DNA of 64,000 nt from Pseudodesulfovibrio sp. 5S69 (GTDB lineage Bacteria > Desulfobacterota > Desulfovibrionia > Desulfovibrionales > Desulfovibrionaceae), in assembly GCF_037094465.1 (NCBI RefSeq), contig NZ_CP146609.1:1799501-1863500 (forward strand), written 5' to 3'. This document shows positions 1 through 8,113 of this stretch, in pieces; positions within the stretch are counted from its first letter, which is position 1; every line of letters begins with the position of its first letter. Position numbers and translations under genes: made by a program. The notes beneath the pieces were generated by a model that was not told where the DNA came from, ran no database searches, and worked only from the letters and a program-made list of their open reading frames with translations.

Positions 1-1414
1 CGGAATAGACTCTTGCCGCAAAGGGCGCGTAGCCGCGTTCGATGTAGTTCTTGAGGACGAGCGCCTGGTGCCGGGGGCTCATGGCGTCGTCCAGGGACGG
101 GGCGGCCAGCATGCCCACCGGGTAGATCCACAGGATCATGGCCAGGGCGCAGGTCAACAGGGCGGCGCGGAACCCCTTGTCGCGCATGGCGAAGATGGCC
201 GCGCCGCCGAGGACGAGCACGGCGGCGCACAACCCCATGCCGCGGACGGGTACCGGGACCGGGATGAGGTCGCCCGCCAGGAGCAGGGCCGCGCCGATCA
301 GGGCCCACAGCCCGCCCACCAGGGTCCACAGCCGCCTGGCGCGGGGATCGCTCATGGTCCGCAGGGCGTCGGCGATGAGGATGGCCAGGGGCGGGAACAT
401 GGGCAGGACGTAGATGAAGACTTTGCCGGACAGGGAGGAGAGAAAGAGGAAGGTGGCCAGAAACATGATCCAGAGCAGGGCCTTGGGCCCGGCGTGGCGG
501 CGTCCGCCCCACAGGGTCCCCCAGAAGGACAGGGAGAACAGCCGGTGGACCGGGGCGGCGAACAGGGCCAGGGTCCATGGCATCCAGGCCAGGGGGAAGG
601 CAGCGAAATACCACCACCACGCCTCCTTGTGGTGGAAGGTGTGGGTGGCCCGCTCCAGGATTTGCTTGCCGAGCACGGTGTTGATCAGAAAGCCCGGCCC
701 CTCGGCCACGATCACGCCCGCGATCCAGACGGCGAGCATGCCGAGCATGGCCAGCAGGCCCATCCCCGTGCGCCGGGAGAGCAGCCGCTTGGCCTCGCCC
801 TTGAAGGCCAGGAACAGGGTGATGTCGACCAGCGGGAACAGGAAGCCGAGCGGCCCTTTGACCAGGGTGGCGGCCCCGGCCAGGACGAATCCCCAGACCG
901 GCCACCAGCCTTCGGACTTTTCGGTGTACGCCCGGTAAAAGGCGGCGTGGCTCAAGATGATCAGGGCAGCGAACATCAGGTCCATGCGCGAGTAGTGCAG
1001 CAGGGCCGCGACCATGAAGGTGGACACCAGGATCAGGGTGGAGGCCAGGGAGGTGGTCCGGTCGAACTTGAGCGTCCGGGCCAGGGCGTAGGCCGCGAAC
1101 AGGAAGAACAGGCCGGAGAGGGCCGCGCCCAGGAAAAAGACCGCGGGCTGGTGGAACGGGGTCAGCTTGTCCAGGAGCCAGAGGAACCAGAAATAGACCG
1201 GCGGCTTGTCCGGGTAGGGCTGGCCGTTCAGGGCCAGGACGACCCATTTCCCGTGGGCGGCCAGGTTCTTGTAGGCGTCGGCGTAGCGGACCTCGTCCGA
1301 GAACCACAGGGCGCGGTTGTTCAGGGCGAACCAGGTCTGGGCCAGCACGGCCAGGGTCATGGTCAGCCAGGGGTGGTTTTCGAGCCGGGTCCAGAGAGTG
1401 CGAAGGGCGCTCAT
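1..1414 (-). CDS. ArnT/PMT-family glycosyltransferase, 3' end outside the window
   Basis: Polytopic inner-membrane glycosyltransferase of the ArnT/dolichol-P-mannosyltransferase-like (PMT, GT83/GT39) type, which moves a sugar from a polyprenyl-phosphate donor to lipid A or a protein. The frame opens at ATG 1414 and stays open to base 1, so the C-terminus lies outside the window. About 470 residues are visible. After a short cytoplasmic start comes a first membrane helix, then WFSDEVRYAD (the family's catalytic acidic D-E region in the first periplasmic loop) and GQPYPDKPPVYFW, the loop pattern typical of ArnT-like enzymes. At least ten hydrophobic helices follow. It begins one base after the PAP2 phosphatase stop, so the two are probably co-transcribed and may share undecaprenyl-phosphate chemistry. 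The family is clear; the acceptor and the sugar are not. Confidence 0.85.
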   Translation of the reverse strand, partial: MSALRTLWTRLENHPWLTMTLAVLAQTWFALNNRALWFSDEVRYADAYKNLAAHGKWVVLALNGQPYPDKPPVYFWFLWLLDKLTPFHQPAVFFLGAALSGLFFLFAAYALARTLKFDRTTSLASTLILVSTFMVAALLHYSRMDLMFAALIILSHAAFYRAYTEKSEGWWPVWGFVLAGAATLVKGPLGFLFPLVDITLFLAFKGEAKRLLSRRTGMGLLAMLGMLAVWIAGVIVAEGPGFLINTVLGKQILERATHTFHHKEAWWWYFAAFPLAWMPWTLALFAAPVHRLFSLSFWGTLWGGRRHAGPKALLWIMFLATFLFLSSLSGKVFIYVLPMFPPLAILIADALRTMSDPRARRLWTLVGGLWALIGAALLLAGDLIPVPVPVRGMGLCAAVLVLGGAAIFAMRDKGFRAALLTCALAMILWIYPVGMLAAPSLDDAMSPRHQALVLKNYIERGYAPFAARVYS

Positions 1415-1415
1415 G

Positions 1416-2036
1416 TCATGATCTCCTGAAAAGCGAGGAATCGGCGATGATCACGGCGGCGAAACCGCCCACGCTGCCGAGCAGCCAGCCGAAGAATACG
1501 TCCGAGGGGTGATGCCAGCCGAGATAGATGCGCGAGAAGCCCACCAGGGCGAGAAACAGGCCGAACAGCGCGGTGACGGCCAAGCGCGACAGGCGCAGGG
1601 CCAGGGGCAGGGTCCAGCCGGTGATCTCCGTGGTGTGGCCCGAGGGCAGGGCCTCCTGCGCGGCGCGGCCGGACAGGGGCTCGTACCAGGGACCGTTGCC
1701 GGGGCGGGGCCTGCCGATGAGGTACTTGGTGAAATGCACGGCCAGCCCGGCGACCACTCCCTGGACCACGAGCAGGACCAGGACGAAGCGCAGCCGTTCG
1801 CGGTTGCCGGTGCGCCAGGCGGTCAGGAGCATGACCGCATAGACAAGATAGAACAGCGGGTTGCACCAGTCGGTGACGGCCTTCATGAACAGCTTGAGCC
1901 CGGCGTGGGCCGCGCGGTGGTCCCGGAAGAACGCGGCCACGTCCCCCTCGCTCGCGAACCCGAACCAGAGCGCGGCCAGGACCAGCAGGAGCGGCGCGGA
2001 ATAGAGCGCCCAGTGTTTCAGGGAAGTACAGCGCAT
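1416..2036 (-). CDS. PAP2-superfamily membrane phosphatase
   Basis: Membrane-bound phosphatidic-acid-phosphatase type 2 enzyme that hydrolyses lipid phosphates or pyrophosphates such as undecaprenyl pyrophosphate or phosphatidylglycerophosphate. The 206-residue protein has all three signature motifs in order: KYLIGRPRP at residues 104-112, PSGHT at 131-135 and SRIYLGWHHPSD at 168-179, including the catalytic His pair and Arg/Lys. Five to six hydrophobic helices surround them. There is no clear Shine-Dalgarno sequence before ATG 2036, so the start is the least certain part. The downstream ArnT-like gene begins immediately after its stop. That pairing suggests recycling of the polyprenyl carrier or lipid A modification, but this is inferred from context only. 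Confidence 0.88.
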   Translation of the reverse strand: MRCTSLKHWALYSAPLLLVLAALWFGFASEGDVAAFFRDHRAAHAGLKLFMKAVTDWCNPLFYLVYAVMLLTAWRTGNRERLRFVLVLLVVQGVVAGLAVHFTKYLIGRPRPGNGPWYEPLSGRAAQEALPSGHTTEITGWTLPLALRLSRLAVTALFGLFLALVGFSRIYLGWHHPSDVFFGWLLGSVGGFAAVIIADSSLFRRS

Positions 2037-2089
2037 GCGGGGTTATAAGCCATCGGCAGCGGGCAGGCAAGCCGGGCCGCGGCGGGCGT

Positions 2090-2287
2090 CTAGGACTCGC
2101 CGTCTCCGTTTTGGGGGTAGGGTTCGTGGGTGTAGCGGGCCCAGACTTCGGGGCTCGCCTTCAGGTCCTTGAGGATGTCGGTCAGGGACTTGCCTTCCTG
2201 TTTCCAGTACTTGTCGGCGTTGTCGGAACATTCGAAGGGGATGACCAGGGTTCCGTCCTCGGTCAGGAAGGGTTTCTTCTCGTCCAT
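2090..2287 (-). CDS. Small conserved-looking cytoplasmic protein, function unknown
   Basis: A 65-residue charged protein without membrane segment or signal peptide, starting MDEKKPFLTEDG and ending PYPQNGDGES. It contains a short hydrophobic beta-like stretch (TLVIPFECSD) followed by a lysine- and aspartate-rich helix (YWKQEGKSLTDILKDL). I do not recognise a named family. A longer overlapping frame (2043-2324) is very Arg/Pro-rich and looks like a GC-rich shadow, so the 65-aa frame with its balanced composition is preferred. The ribosome site is weak. It lies between the PAP2 gene and the DUF115 gene on the same strand. Confidence 0.6.
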   Translation of the reverse strand: MDEKKPFLTEDGTLVIPFECSDNADKYWKQEGKSLTDILKDLKASPEVWARYTHEPYPQNGDGES

Positions 2288-2385
2288 GGCGAGGCACTAT
2301 TTCACGGAACGGGCGCAAAGACAAGCCTTCCGTTCCGGGGATGGATCCCCCGTATTGCCGGGGTGTTGGCGAACCGCGTCCGGAA

Positions 2386-4155
2386 TCAGGCCACGGCCTG
2401 CTCGCTGGGCGGCAGGCAGACCTTGCGGTCGATCTCGCGGACCTTGCGGAGCATGGACTTGGCGATGCGCTTGAACTCGCCCAGGTCCTTGGACTCGTAG
2501 GAGGCCTTGGCCTTGGTCAGCCCGGCCATGTCCACGATTTCGTTGAACAGGTACGGGGCGTAGAGCGGGTCCTGCTTCATGAACAGCTCCACCCGGTTCA
2601 TGGCCTCGTGGATCTTCTGCTGGTTGTCCCTGAGGTCCTTGAACAGTTTGGAGAGGTGCTTTTCGGCGTTGCGCAAGGAGTTGGTCCACATGGGCGAACG
2701 CGGTTCCATGCGCAGGGGCGGGGTGCCGTGGCGGCAGCCGTTCAGGTCGCGCAGGAAGCTCTCCACCGCGCCGGGGGCCGAGGCCAGGACGCCCTTGGAA
2801 TAGGCCGTGTCCACGTCGACCACGGTGGTGCCTTCGATGGGCACGCCGCCGCCGTAGAGGTTGAAGATCGGGAAATCGGACTGCTTGAGGTCGTCCTCCA
2901 GCTCGCGCTTGGCGGTCATGTACTGCACCGTGGTCAGGATTTCCTCGCCGTCCATGTTGCGGGTGGTCTGGTGCCAGGGATAGCGCGTTTCGGAAGTCGT
3001 GTGGTTGTGGTGGCCGCCCGAGTGGGACTGGCCGTTGATCCAGGCGTAGTCCTGCCCGGCCAGGAGCAGGTGGGAGACCCCGCAGTAGCGCAAAAAGCGC
3101 GACAGGGTCACCGAGACATTGCCGCCCGCGTCCAGGACCAGGTCCCGCTCCTTGAGCACGTAGGTGCCGACGCCGCCCACGGTCCACAGGGGCAGGGTCG
3201 GGCCGGGGTAGCGCTTGAGGACCATGGGGTCGATCTTGGTGGAATAGACCAGGGGCACGTCCTGGACGAAATCCGGGTCCAGCCGCTCGTAGATCTTGAG
3301 CATGGACTTGTCGTAGTCGATGGCCGCGCACAGGTGCGGCTTGATGCCGAGGTTCTGCAGGGACGGGATGGTCTGCAGAGCGCAGGTGTAGAGCACGTGG
3401 CCCATCTTTTTTTTGAGCAGCGGGGCCATGGTTTCCAGCGACGGACCCGCGCCGAGGATGACCGCGCCCACGCCCGCGCCCCGGCCTTCCATGGATTTGA
3501 GGCTGCCGTCGCGCATGGCCTTGGCAAAGTTGTCGATCTCGTTGCCGACCATGATGTCCTGGCGGTGGCGCAGGGTGGACAGCTCCAGGGAGAAGTTTTC
3601 GAGCTTGTTCTTCAGCCAGGTGGCCCAGCGGGCGTATTCCGGCCCGAGCTGGCGGCTGGGGATGTCGCTCTTGAGGTGGATCTGGCCGTAAATGAACTGG
3701 AGGTCCAGGTTGCGGACCACCTCGGACAGGAAGCGCTCGTCCGGGACCAGCAGGTGGAACTTCTTGTTCTCGAAGAACGGCCGGTAGTCGGTCTGGCCCA
3801 GGCAGGCCAGGAGCATCTCCGAGCGCGGCTCCAGGAGCATCACCTTGTGGGTGTCCGGGGTGTTGGTCAACAGGTGGTTGATGCCGTAGCCCAGGTTGCA
3901 GCCGACCACGAAGGTGGCCGAGGTCCCGGCCTTTTCCGGGTGCAGCCAGTTGCCGTACAGTCCTTTCGGGGGCAGGGATTCGAACAGCCCCTTGCCGTTG
4001 TCCATGCGCCAGTCGTGCAGGCCGAAGTCGTTGCGGTACAGCCGCGTCTTGAGCATCTCCTCATTGAACGGGCGGGTGGACAGCCACTGGAAAATGGGGT
4101 TCCCGGTACGTTGCAGGTATTCGATGTTGTCTTTCAGGAACGGATACGGATTCAT
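2386..4155 (-). CDS. DUF115 / Maf-like protein (flagellin or surface glycosylation)
   Basis: A 589-residue protein of the DUF115 (MptE-like, motility accessory factor) family. In Campylobacter, Helicobacter and Aeromonas, Maf proteins of this family transfer nonulosonic acids to flagellin. The core motif GAGPSLE (inside AVILGAGPSLETMAPLL) is present near residue 235, followed by the Rossmann-like segment with HNHTTSETRYPWH. The N-terminal third has the TFVVGCNLGYGINHLL nucleotide-binding-like pattern also seen in long Maf proteins. ATG 4155 is chosen over the upstream ATG 4212 because a GCGAGG ribosome site precedes it and the family begins there. It is transcribed divergently from the cysteine synthase fusion. 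The acceptor protein cannot be told from sequence. Confidence 0.8.
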   Translation of the reverse strand: MNPYPFLKDNIEYLQRTGNPIFQWLSTRPFNEEMLKTRLYRNDFGLHDWRMDNGKGLFESLPPKGLYGNWLHPEKAGTSATFVVGCNLGYGINHLLTNTPDTHKVMLLEPRSEMLLACLGQTDYRPFFENKKFHLLVPDERFLSEVVRNLDLQFIYGQIHLKSDIPSRQLGPEYARWATWLKNKLENFSLELSTLRHRQDIMVGNEIDNFAKAMRDGSLKSMEGRGAGVGAVILGAGPSLETMAPLLKKKMGHVLYTCALQTIPSLQNLGIKPHLCAAIDYDKSMLKIYERLDPDFVQDVPLVYSTKIDPMVLKRYPGPTLPLWTVGGVGTYVLKERDLVLDAGGNVSVTLSRFLRYCGVSHLLLAGQDYAWINGQSHSGGHHNHTTSETRYPWHQTTRNMDGEEILTTVQYMTAKRELEDDLKQSDFPIFNLYGGGVPIEGTTVVDVDTAYSKGVLASAPGAVESFLRDLNGCRHGTPPLRMEPRSPMWTNSLRNAEKHLSKLFKDLRDNQQKIHEAMNRVELFMKQDPLYAPYLFNEIVDMAGLTKAKASYESKDLGEFKRIAKSMLRKVREIDRKVCLPPSEQAVA

Positions 4156-4217
4156 GGTGCGGCCTCGCATGCGCAAAAAATGACGGTTCGGACGGGAAAA
4201 TGCAGATTGCATGCCAG

Positions 4218-4246
4218 TTGCGCCAAGGCTGTTTTTGCCCTACGGT
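4218..4246 (+). promoter_or_regulatory. Possible sigma-70 promoter for the CysK fusion gene
   Basis: TTGCGC (4218-4223), a 17-base spacer and TACGGT (4241-4246) lie in the divergent gap 48 bases before ATG 4294. Each hexamer matches the consensus at three or four positions, so this is suggestive only. Confidence 0.3.
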
Positions 4247-4293
4247 GCGGGCATCCATTCAGAATCCAACCCGCATGATTCCAGGGCGCTACG

Positions 4294-6573
4294 ATGAACA
4301 AGAACCTGCTTGAGCTGATCGGCGACACGCCGCTGGTGGAGATACGCCACCTCAATCCCAATCCGAACGTCAGGATTTTGGCCAAGATCGAGAGCCAAAA
4401 TCCCGGCGGATCGATCAAGGACCGCGTGGCCGCGGCCATGATCGAGGCCGCCGAGGAGTCGGGCGAGCTGACCAGGGACAAGATCATCATCGAGGCCACC
4501 TCGGGCAACACCGGCGTGGGGTTGGCCATGGTCGCGGCCATCAAAGGCTACCGCATCAAGCTGCTCATGCCCGAGACGGCCTCTGATGAGCGCAAGATGA
4601 TCATGGCCGCCTACGGCGCGGAGCTGGAGCTGACCCCGGGCCATCTGGCCACGGACGGAGCCATCGAACAGGCCTACCGCTACGCCCGCGAGGAGCCGGA
4701 CAAGTACGTGCTCATGGACCAGTACAACAACCCGGCCTCCATCCGGGCGCACTACATGGGCACCGGGCTCGAAATCTGGAACCAGACCGGCGGCAAGGTG
4801 ACCCACTGCGTCATGACGCTCGGCACCTCGGGCACGGCCATGGGCATCGCCAAGCGGCTGCACGAGATGGGCGACGTCTACGTGGCCGCGGTGGAGCCCT
4901 ACGCGGGCCACAAAATCCAGGGCCTCAAGAACATGCTCGAATCCTACCCCCCGGGCATCTACGACAAGCACGCCCTGGACGAGGTCCTGCACGTGGAGGA
5001 CGAGGACGCCTTCGAGAACTGCCGCAGGCTGGCCCGGCACGAGGGCATCTTCGCGGGCATGAGCTCGGGCGCGGCCCTGGGCGGGGCGCTGCAAGTGGCC
5101 GAGCGGCTGGACGGGGGCCTTATCGTGGTCATCTTCCCGGACTCGGGCGAGCGCTACCTGTCCACCCATCTCTACCGCCAGCGGTCCGGCAGCGGGGTGA
5201 CGATTTTCGACATGGCCTCGGGCGCGGACAAGATGCTCAACACCGGCGCGGGGTTGGGCGTGTACACCATGGGCCCGAGCCTGGACAACCCGGACGGATT
5301 GGACTCCTGGCGCAGGCTGGCCCTGCTCGACGTGTTCGCACGGCATCTGGCCGGGCGGGGCGTCAAGGTCGAGGGCGTAGCCGGGCTGACCGACATGGAC
5401 GACCGCACCCTGGCAGCCGCCCGCGAGGCGGACTCGGACCGGGCGTCGTTCGCCGCCGACCGGCGGGAGGCCATCCTGGCGCGCGGCCGGGCCATGGGGC
5501 TGTCCGATGCCCTGAAATTTCCCCTGTCCTCGGACAGCAACGAGACCGCGCTTTCCCTGTGCAAAAAGCTCCTGGGCAAGGGGCTGGCCTACGAGAAGCT
5601 GCGCAGCGTCTACTTCGACGTGTTCCGCGATAAACGGTACGGCGAGATCGGCACGGTGGACATGGACAAGGTGTCCGGCGGCCGCACCGTGGACCTGGAC
5701 GCCTACGTCAAGGACAATCCGCTGGACTTCACGCTGTTGAAGAGGGCCTCGCTCATGGACCTCAAGCGCGGCGAGGTCCTGGAGACCCAGTGGGGCAACG
5801 TGCGCCCGAGCTGGTTTTTGCAGCACGCGGCCATGGCGCTCGACGAATCAAACCGCACCGACGTGATGATCGGCTCGGACAAGCATCGCTTTCCGCACCT
5901 GGAGAACCTGCGGGCCATCTGGTCCACGGCCGGACGCGAGGCCCAGGCGTGGATGGTCTGCCAGCAGACCTCGGACGCCGAGGGCGAGACGCTGGCCACG
6001 GTGGCCGAAAAGCTCGGCGGCTTTCGCGCGGCCCGCTTGTGGCTGCTGTCCGTGGCCACCCGCAAGACCCTGTGCGCCTCCGCAGACAACCTGGCCATGT
6101 GGGCCCGCAACTGGCGGCGCATCCAGGAGGGCGCGGTGGCCCTGACGCTCGCGCTCGACGCGCGCGGCGACGCGGTGTCCACCGACGTGGAGCAGGCGGT
6201 CTTCGACGTCAAGGCGGCCTTCAAGACCGCACTCGACGAAGGCCTCAAGCTCCACCACTTCTGGCCCGCCCTGTTCAAGTTCATCAAGCAGGTCAACCAG
6301 TGGACCGCCGACAACCAGCTCACCGGCGCGGCGGCCAAGGCCTGTCTCGATGAGCTCAAGGCCCTCGACACCATCCTCGCCATCCTCGACCCCGCCCAAA
6401 TGCCCGTCCCCCTCGGCGACCTGCCCAAGGCGGTCCAGGGCATGGTCGCGGACCGGCAGAAGGCGCGCGAGGCCAAGGACTTCGCCCTGTCGGACGAACT
6501 GCGCGACAAGATCGCGGCAGCCGGATTCCGCATGGAAGATACCGGCGGTGCGCCGAGGGTGTTCAAGGCGTAG
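4294..6573 (+). CDS. Cysteine synthase fused to a degenerate cysteinyl-tRNA synthetase-like domain
   Basis: A 759-residue two-part protein. Residues 1-300 are a full PLP-dependent cysteine synthase (O-acetylserine sulfhydrylase): catalytic Lys in GGSIKDR (Lys42), TSGNTG at 69-74, and the phosphate loop GTSGT at 177-181. Residues about 320-759 follow the layout of cysteinyl-tRNA synthetase, from YTMGPSLDNP (family pattern YxCGPTVYD) through NPLDFTLLKRAS, FPHLENL (family FPHHENE) and the C-terminal helical end with AREAKDFALSDELRDKI. The HIGH and KMSKS ATP-binding motifs are missing. The usual zinc ligands are replaced (Met326 for the first Cys; HAAMA for CSAMA; HLEN for HHEN). The synthetase half therefore probably does not charge tRNA by the known mechanism. 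It may bind tRNA, cysteine or a partner; that is inference. A terminator follows directly. Confidence 0.9.
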   Translation: MNKNLLELIGDTPLVEIRHLNPNPNVRILAKIESQNPGGSIKDRVAAAMIEAAEESGELTRDKIIIEATSGNTGVGLAMVAAIKGYRIKLLMPETASDERKMIMAAYGAELELTPGHLATDGAIEQAYRYAREEPDKYVLMDQYNNPASIRAHYMGTGLEIWNQTGGKVTHCVMTLGTSGTAMGIAKRLHEMGDVYVAAVEPYAGHKIQGLKNMLESYPPGIYDKHALDEVLHVEDEDAFENCRRLARHEGIFAGMSSGAALGGALQVAERLDGGLIVVIFPDSGERYLSTHLYRQRSGSGVTIFDMASGADKMLNTGAGLGVYTMGPSLDNPDGLDSWRRLALLDVFARHLAGRGVKVEGVAGLTDMDDRTLAAAREADSDRASFAADRREAILARGRAMGLSDALKFPLSSDSNETALSLCKKLLGKGLAYEKLRSVYFDVFRDKRYGEIGTVDMDKVSGGRTVDLDAYVKDNPLDFTLLKRASLMDLKRGEVLETQWGNVRPSWFLQHAAMALDESNRTDVMIGSDKHRFPHLENLRAIWSTAGREAQAWMVCQQTSDAEGETLATVAEKLGGFRAARLWLLSVATRKTLCASADNLAMWARNWRRIQEGAVALTLALDARGDAVSTDVEQAVFDVKAAFKTALDEGLKLHHFWPALFKFIKQVNQWTADNQLTGAAAKACLDELKALDTILAILDPAQMPVPLGDLPKAVQGMVADRQKAREAKDFALSDELRDKIAAAGFRMEDTGGAPRVFKA

Positions 6574-6596
6574 GGATTATTTACGATAAGAGAATA

Positions 6597-6627
6597 AAGA
6601 GGACCGCCGGAAAGGTGGTCCTCTTCT
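6597..6627 (+). terminator. Intrinsic terminator after the CysK fusion
   Basis: A 12-base-pair stem (left arm 6597-6608, right arm 6614-6625, one G-T pair) with the 5-base loop GGAAA, 24 bases past the stop codon. The tail is only mildly T-rich. Confidence 0.7.
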
Positions 6628-6674
6628 CGTTTCTGGGGTACGGTCGCAATAAAGACTCAGGAGGTCTGCATCCC

Positions 6675-6857
6675 ATGTCAGTCAATACGGACAGCGTTCA
6701 AGCGGCATTGACCTATTTGAAGCAAAAAGGCGTCTCCGAAGATTGTATCCTGGCCTACATCGTCGCGCTGGAATCCGCCGGAGCCGGAAACGAAAACCCT
6801 TCCAGCGTCTTCAACGCCATGCTCCGGGTGCTGGAGGAGGCCAAGCCGTCTTCGTGA
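6675..6857 (+). CDS. 60-residue unknown protein in the accessory islet
   Basis: A short ORF with an AGGAG ribosome site 11 bases before ATG 6675. The product is a small helical protein with no membrane segment, containing AALTYLKQKGVSEDCILAYI and FNAMLRVLEEAK, which look like two amphipathic helices. I do not recognise a family. It sits between the terminator of the CysK fusion and a broken duplicate of that gene's 3' end, so it may have arrived with the islet. Composition is less GC-biased than the flanking core genes. Good spacing and balanced residues favour a real gene, but there is no independent support. Confidence 0.5.
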   Translation: MSVNTDSVQAALTYLKQKGVSEDCILAYIVALESAGAGNENPSSVFNAMLRVLEEAKPSS

Positions 6858-6938
6858 GTTGGTTTGTCGGCTCGTGCATGTCGAGTTGTCAGCCAGTCGA
6901 GTGATGGAGTGTCCTTCTTTGCTCCGGTGAACATAGGG

Positions 6939-7102
6939 CCATCCTCGACCCCGCCCAAGGCGGTCCAGGGCATGGTCGCGGACCGGCAGAAGGCACGCGA
7001 GGCCAGGGACTTTGGTTTGTCGGACGAGTTGAGGGATAAGATCGCGGCAGCCGGATTCCGCGTGGAAGACACCGCGGTGCGCCGAGGGTGTTCAAGGCGT
7101 AG
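6939..7102 (+). pseudogene. Diverged, frame-broken copy of the 3' end of the CysK/CysRS-like gene
   Basis: Bases 6939-7102 align with 6380-6575 of the intact gene at roughly 90% identity by eye. One 29-base segment is missing; in the intact gene it lies between two GCCCAA repeats (6394 and 6423), so slipped-strand deletion is the likely cause. A single base is also missing where the intact gene reads ACCGGCGG. Both changes shift the frame. The translated middle part keeps KAVQGMVADRQKAREA and DELRDKIAAAGF almost unchanged. Many of the other differences are synonymous or conservative (for example CGC to AGG, GAC to GAT). The copy therefore seems to have diverged as a working gene elsewhere before it broke, rather than being a fresh tandem duplicate. 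Confidence 0.8.
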
Positions 7103-7122
7103 GGAAAATTTGCGATATGGAA

Positions 7123-7163
7123 AAGAAGAGGGCCGCCTGGAAGGGCGGCCCTCTTCTTGCCTT
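7123..7163 (+). terminator. Intrinsic terminator following the broken copy
   Basis: A perfect 15-base-pair stem (7123-7137 with 7144-7158) and a 6-base loop, followed by GCCTTT. It occupies the same position relative to the broken gene copy as the terminator at 6597-6627 does to the intact gene, so it was probably carried along with the copy. Confidence 0.75.
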
Positions 7164-7240
7164 TAGGTCTACATGCTTGCCTTTTGGTTGTTTATTTAGG
7201 TAGTTCTTATGGGTGTAAAAAAGGAGGGGTTGTGGACGTT

Positions 7241-8080
7241 ATGACTATTCAATTCCAACAAAATTTAAACGATTATAAGTCGGCTCTTCATACTTTAATC
7301 AAGGTTTGGGATGTCAATAAAGGGCAAGATACAGGACGTATTAAAATTTGGGGCGATTTTGAGTCCTTGACGAGTAAAATCATTTTACAGGCTGTGTCGG
7401 CTTTGAAGTTATATACTGACAATAAATTTGTAGTGTATAAAGATAGATTGATATTATCATGTGATTTTACATCAATAAATGTGATATCTAGATCTGTGCT
7501 GGAAGCATATTTGTACACTTGGTGGCTATTTGTCGATGTGAAGAGTGAAAGTGAAAGAGAGTATAAGATTTTGTGCTGGAGAATTGCCGCAATGAATTTT
7601 CGTCTTTCTTTTTCGCCAATTACGGAGGAAGGAAGGCGTGTGCTAGAGTCTGAGAGAACACAACTTGATGGTGCGTTAGACAGATTGAAAAATAACACAT
7701 TCTATAATTCTTTGTGCGATGTGGAAAAGAATAAAATTTTAAATAAAATTAACAATGGGTCGAATGTAAGACCTGGTTGGAAAAAAATAATAGAAGATGC
7801 AAAATTATCAAAAGGTTTTGCAGATACATATAGCTATATGTGTGACTCTTCTCACTCAGGACAACTTTCATCACTACAGATATATAGCGCTCATGGAGAT
7901 GTTGCCCAGCAGAAGAGACTATGTCGGGTTGCTTTAAATACAATTCTGATGTGTATATGTAGGTTGGTCCGTGATTATTCCGAATTATGGGAATTGTCGA
8001 AAGAGTACTTGATATTGCATAGTGGTGAATTGGCGATAATAAAAAAGTGGTGCGAAATTGCAGAGTCACCATGGAGTTAG
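7241..8080 (+). CDS. AT-rich, foreign-looking protein of unknown function
   Basis: A 279-residue protein in a stretch far richer in A+T than everything around it (many lines near one third G+C), with codons such as ATA, TTA and AGA that neighbouring genes avoid. A strong AAGGAGGGG ribosome site precedes ATG 7241; GTG 7232 is in frame but sits too close to that site. The mostly helical protein contains ISRSVLEAYLYTWWLF and YSYMCDSSHSGQL. These loosely recall helical proteins of the DUF5677 kind, where an R-S-x-x-E-x-Y helix is followed by a conserved His, but I cannot assign it. There is no signal peptide. Its position behind a broken gene copy points to horizontal acquisition. A defence or stress role is possible but unproven. 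Confidence 0.75.
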   Translation: MTIQFQQNLNDYKSALHTLIKVWDVNKGQDTGRIKIWGDFESLTSKIILQAVSALKLYTDNKFVVYKDRLILSCDFTSINVISRSVLEAYLYTWWLFVDVKSESEREYKILCWRIAAMNFRLSFSPITEEGRRVLESERTQLDGALDRLKNNTFYNSLCDVEKNKILNKINNGSNVRPGWKKIIEDAKLSKGFADTYSYMCDSSHSGQLSSLQIYSAHGDVAQQKRLCRVALNTILMCICRLVRDYSELWELSKEYLILHSGELAIIKKWCEIAESPWS

Positions 8081-8113
8081 TTTTTTTGGGTGTTTGCGAA
8101 TCCCAACTAGGCC

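Larger units (their letters stand above)
6858..7240. other. 383-base stretch without an intact gene: broken gene copy, second terminator, foreign-gene leader
   Basis: This interval holds about 80 bases of unrecognised sequence, then the broken copy of the CysK-fusion 3' end (6939-7102), a copy of its terminator (7123-7163), and about 75 AT-rich bases leading to the ribosome site AAGGAGGGG (7221-7229) of the foreign-looking gene. An open frame at 6864-7166 crosses the broken copy but carries its frame changes, so I do not call it a gene. Confidence 0.6.

Noticed and set aside
68..1429. A 453-codon plus-strand frame at the left edge
   Set aside because: It is the antisense of the ArnT-like gene, which has clear family motifs and membrane helices; the plus frame is Gln/Gly-rich without any fold.
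6864..7166. Intact 100-residue gene across the duplicated segment
   Set aside because: The frame picks up only part of the ancestral frame and ends after a frameshift; it is better explained as a remnant.
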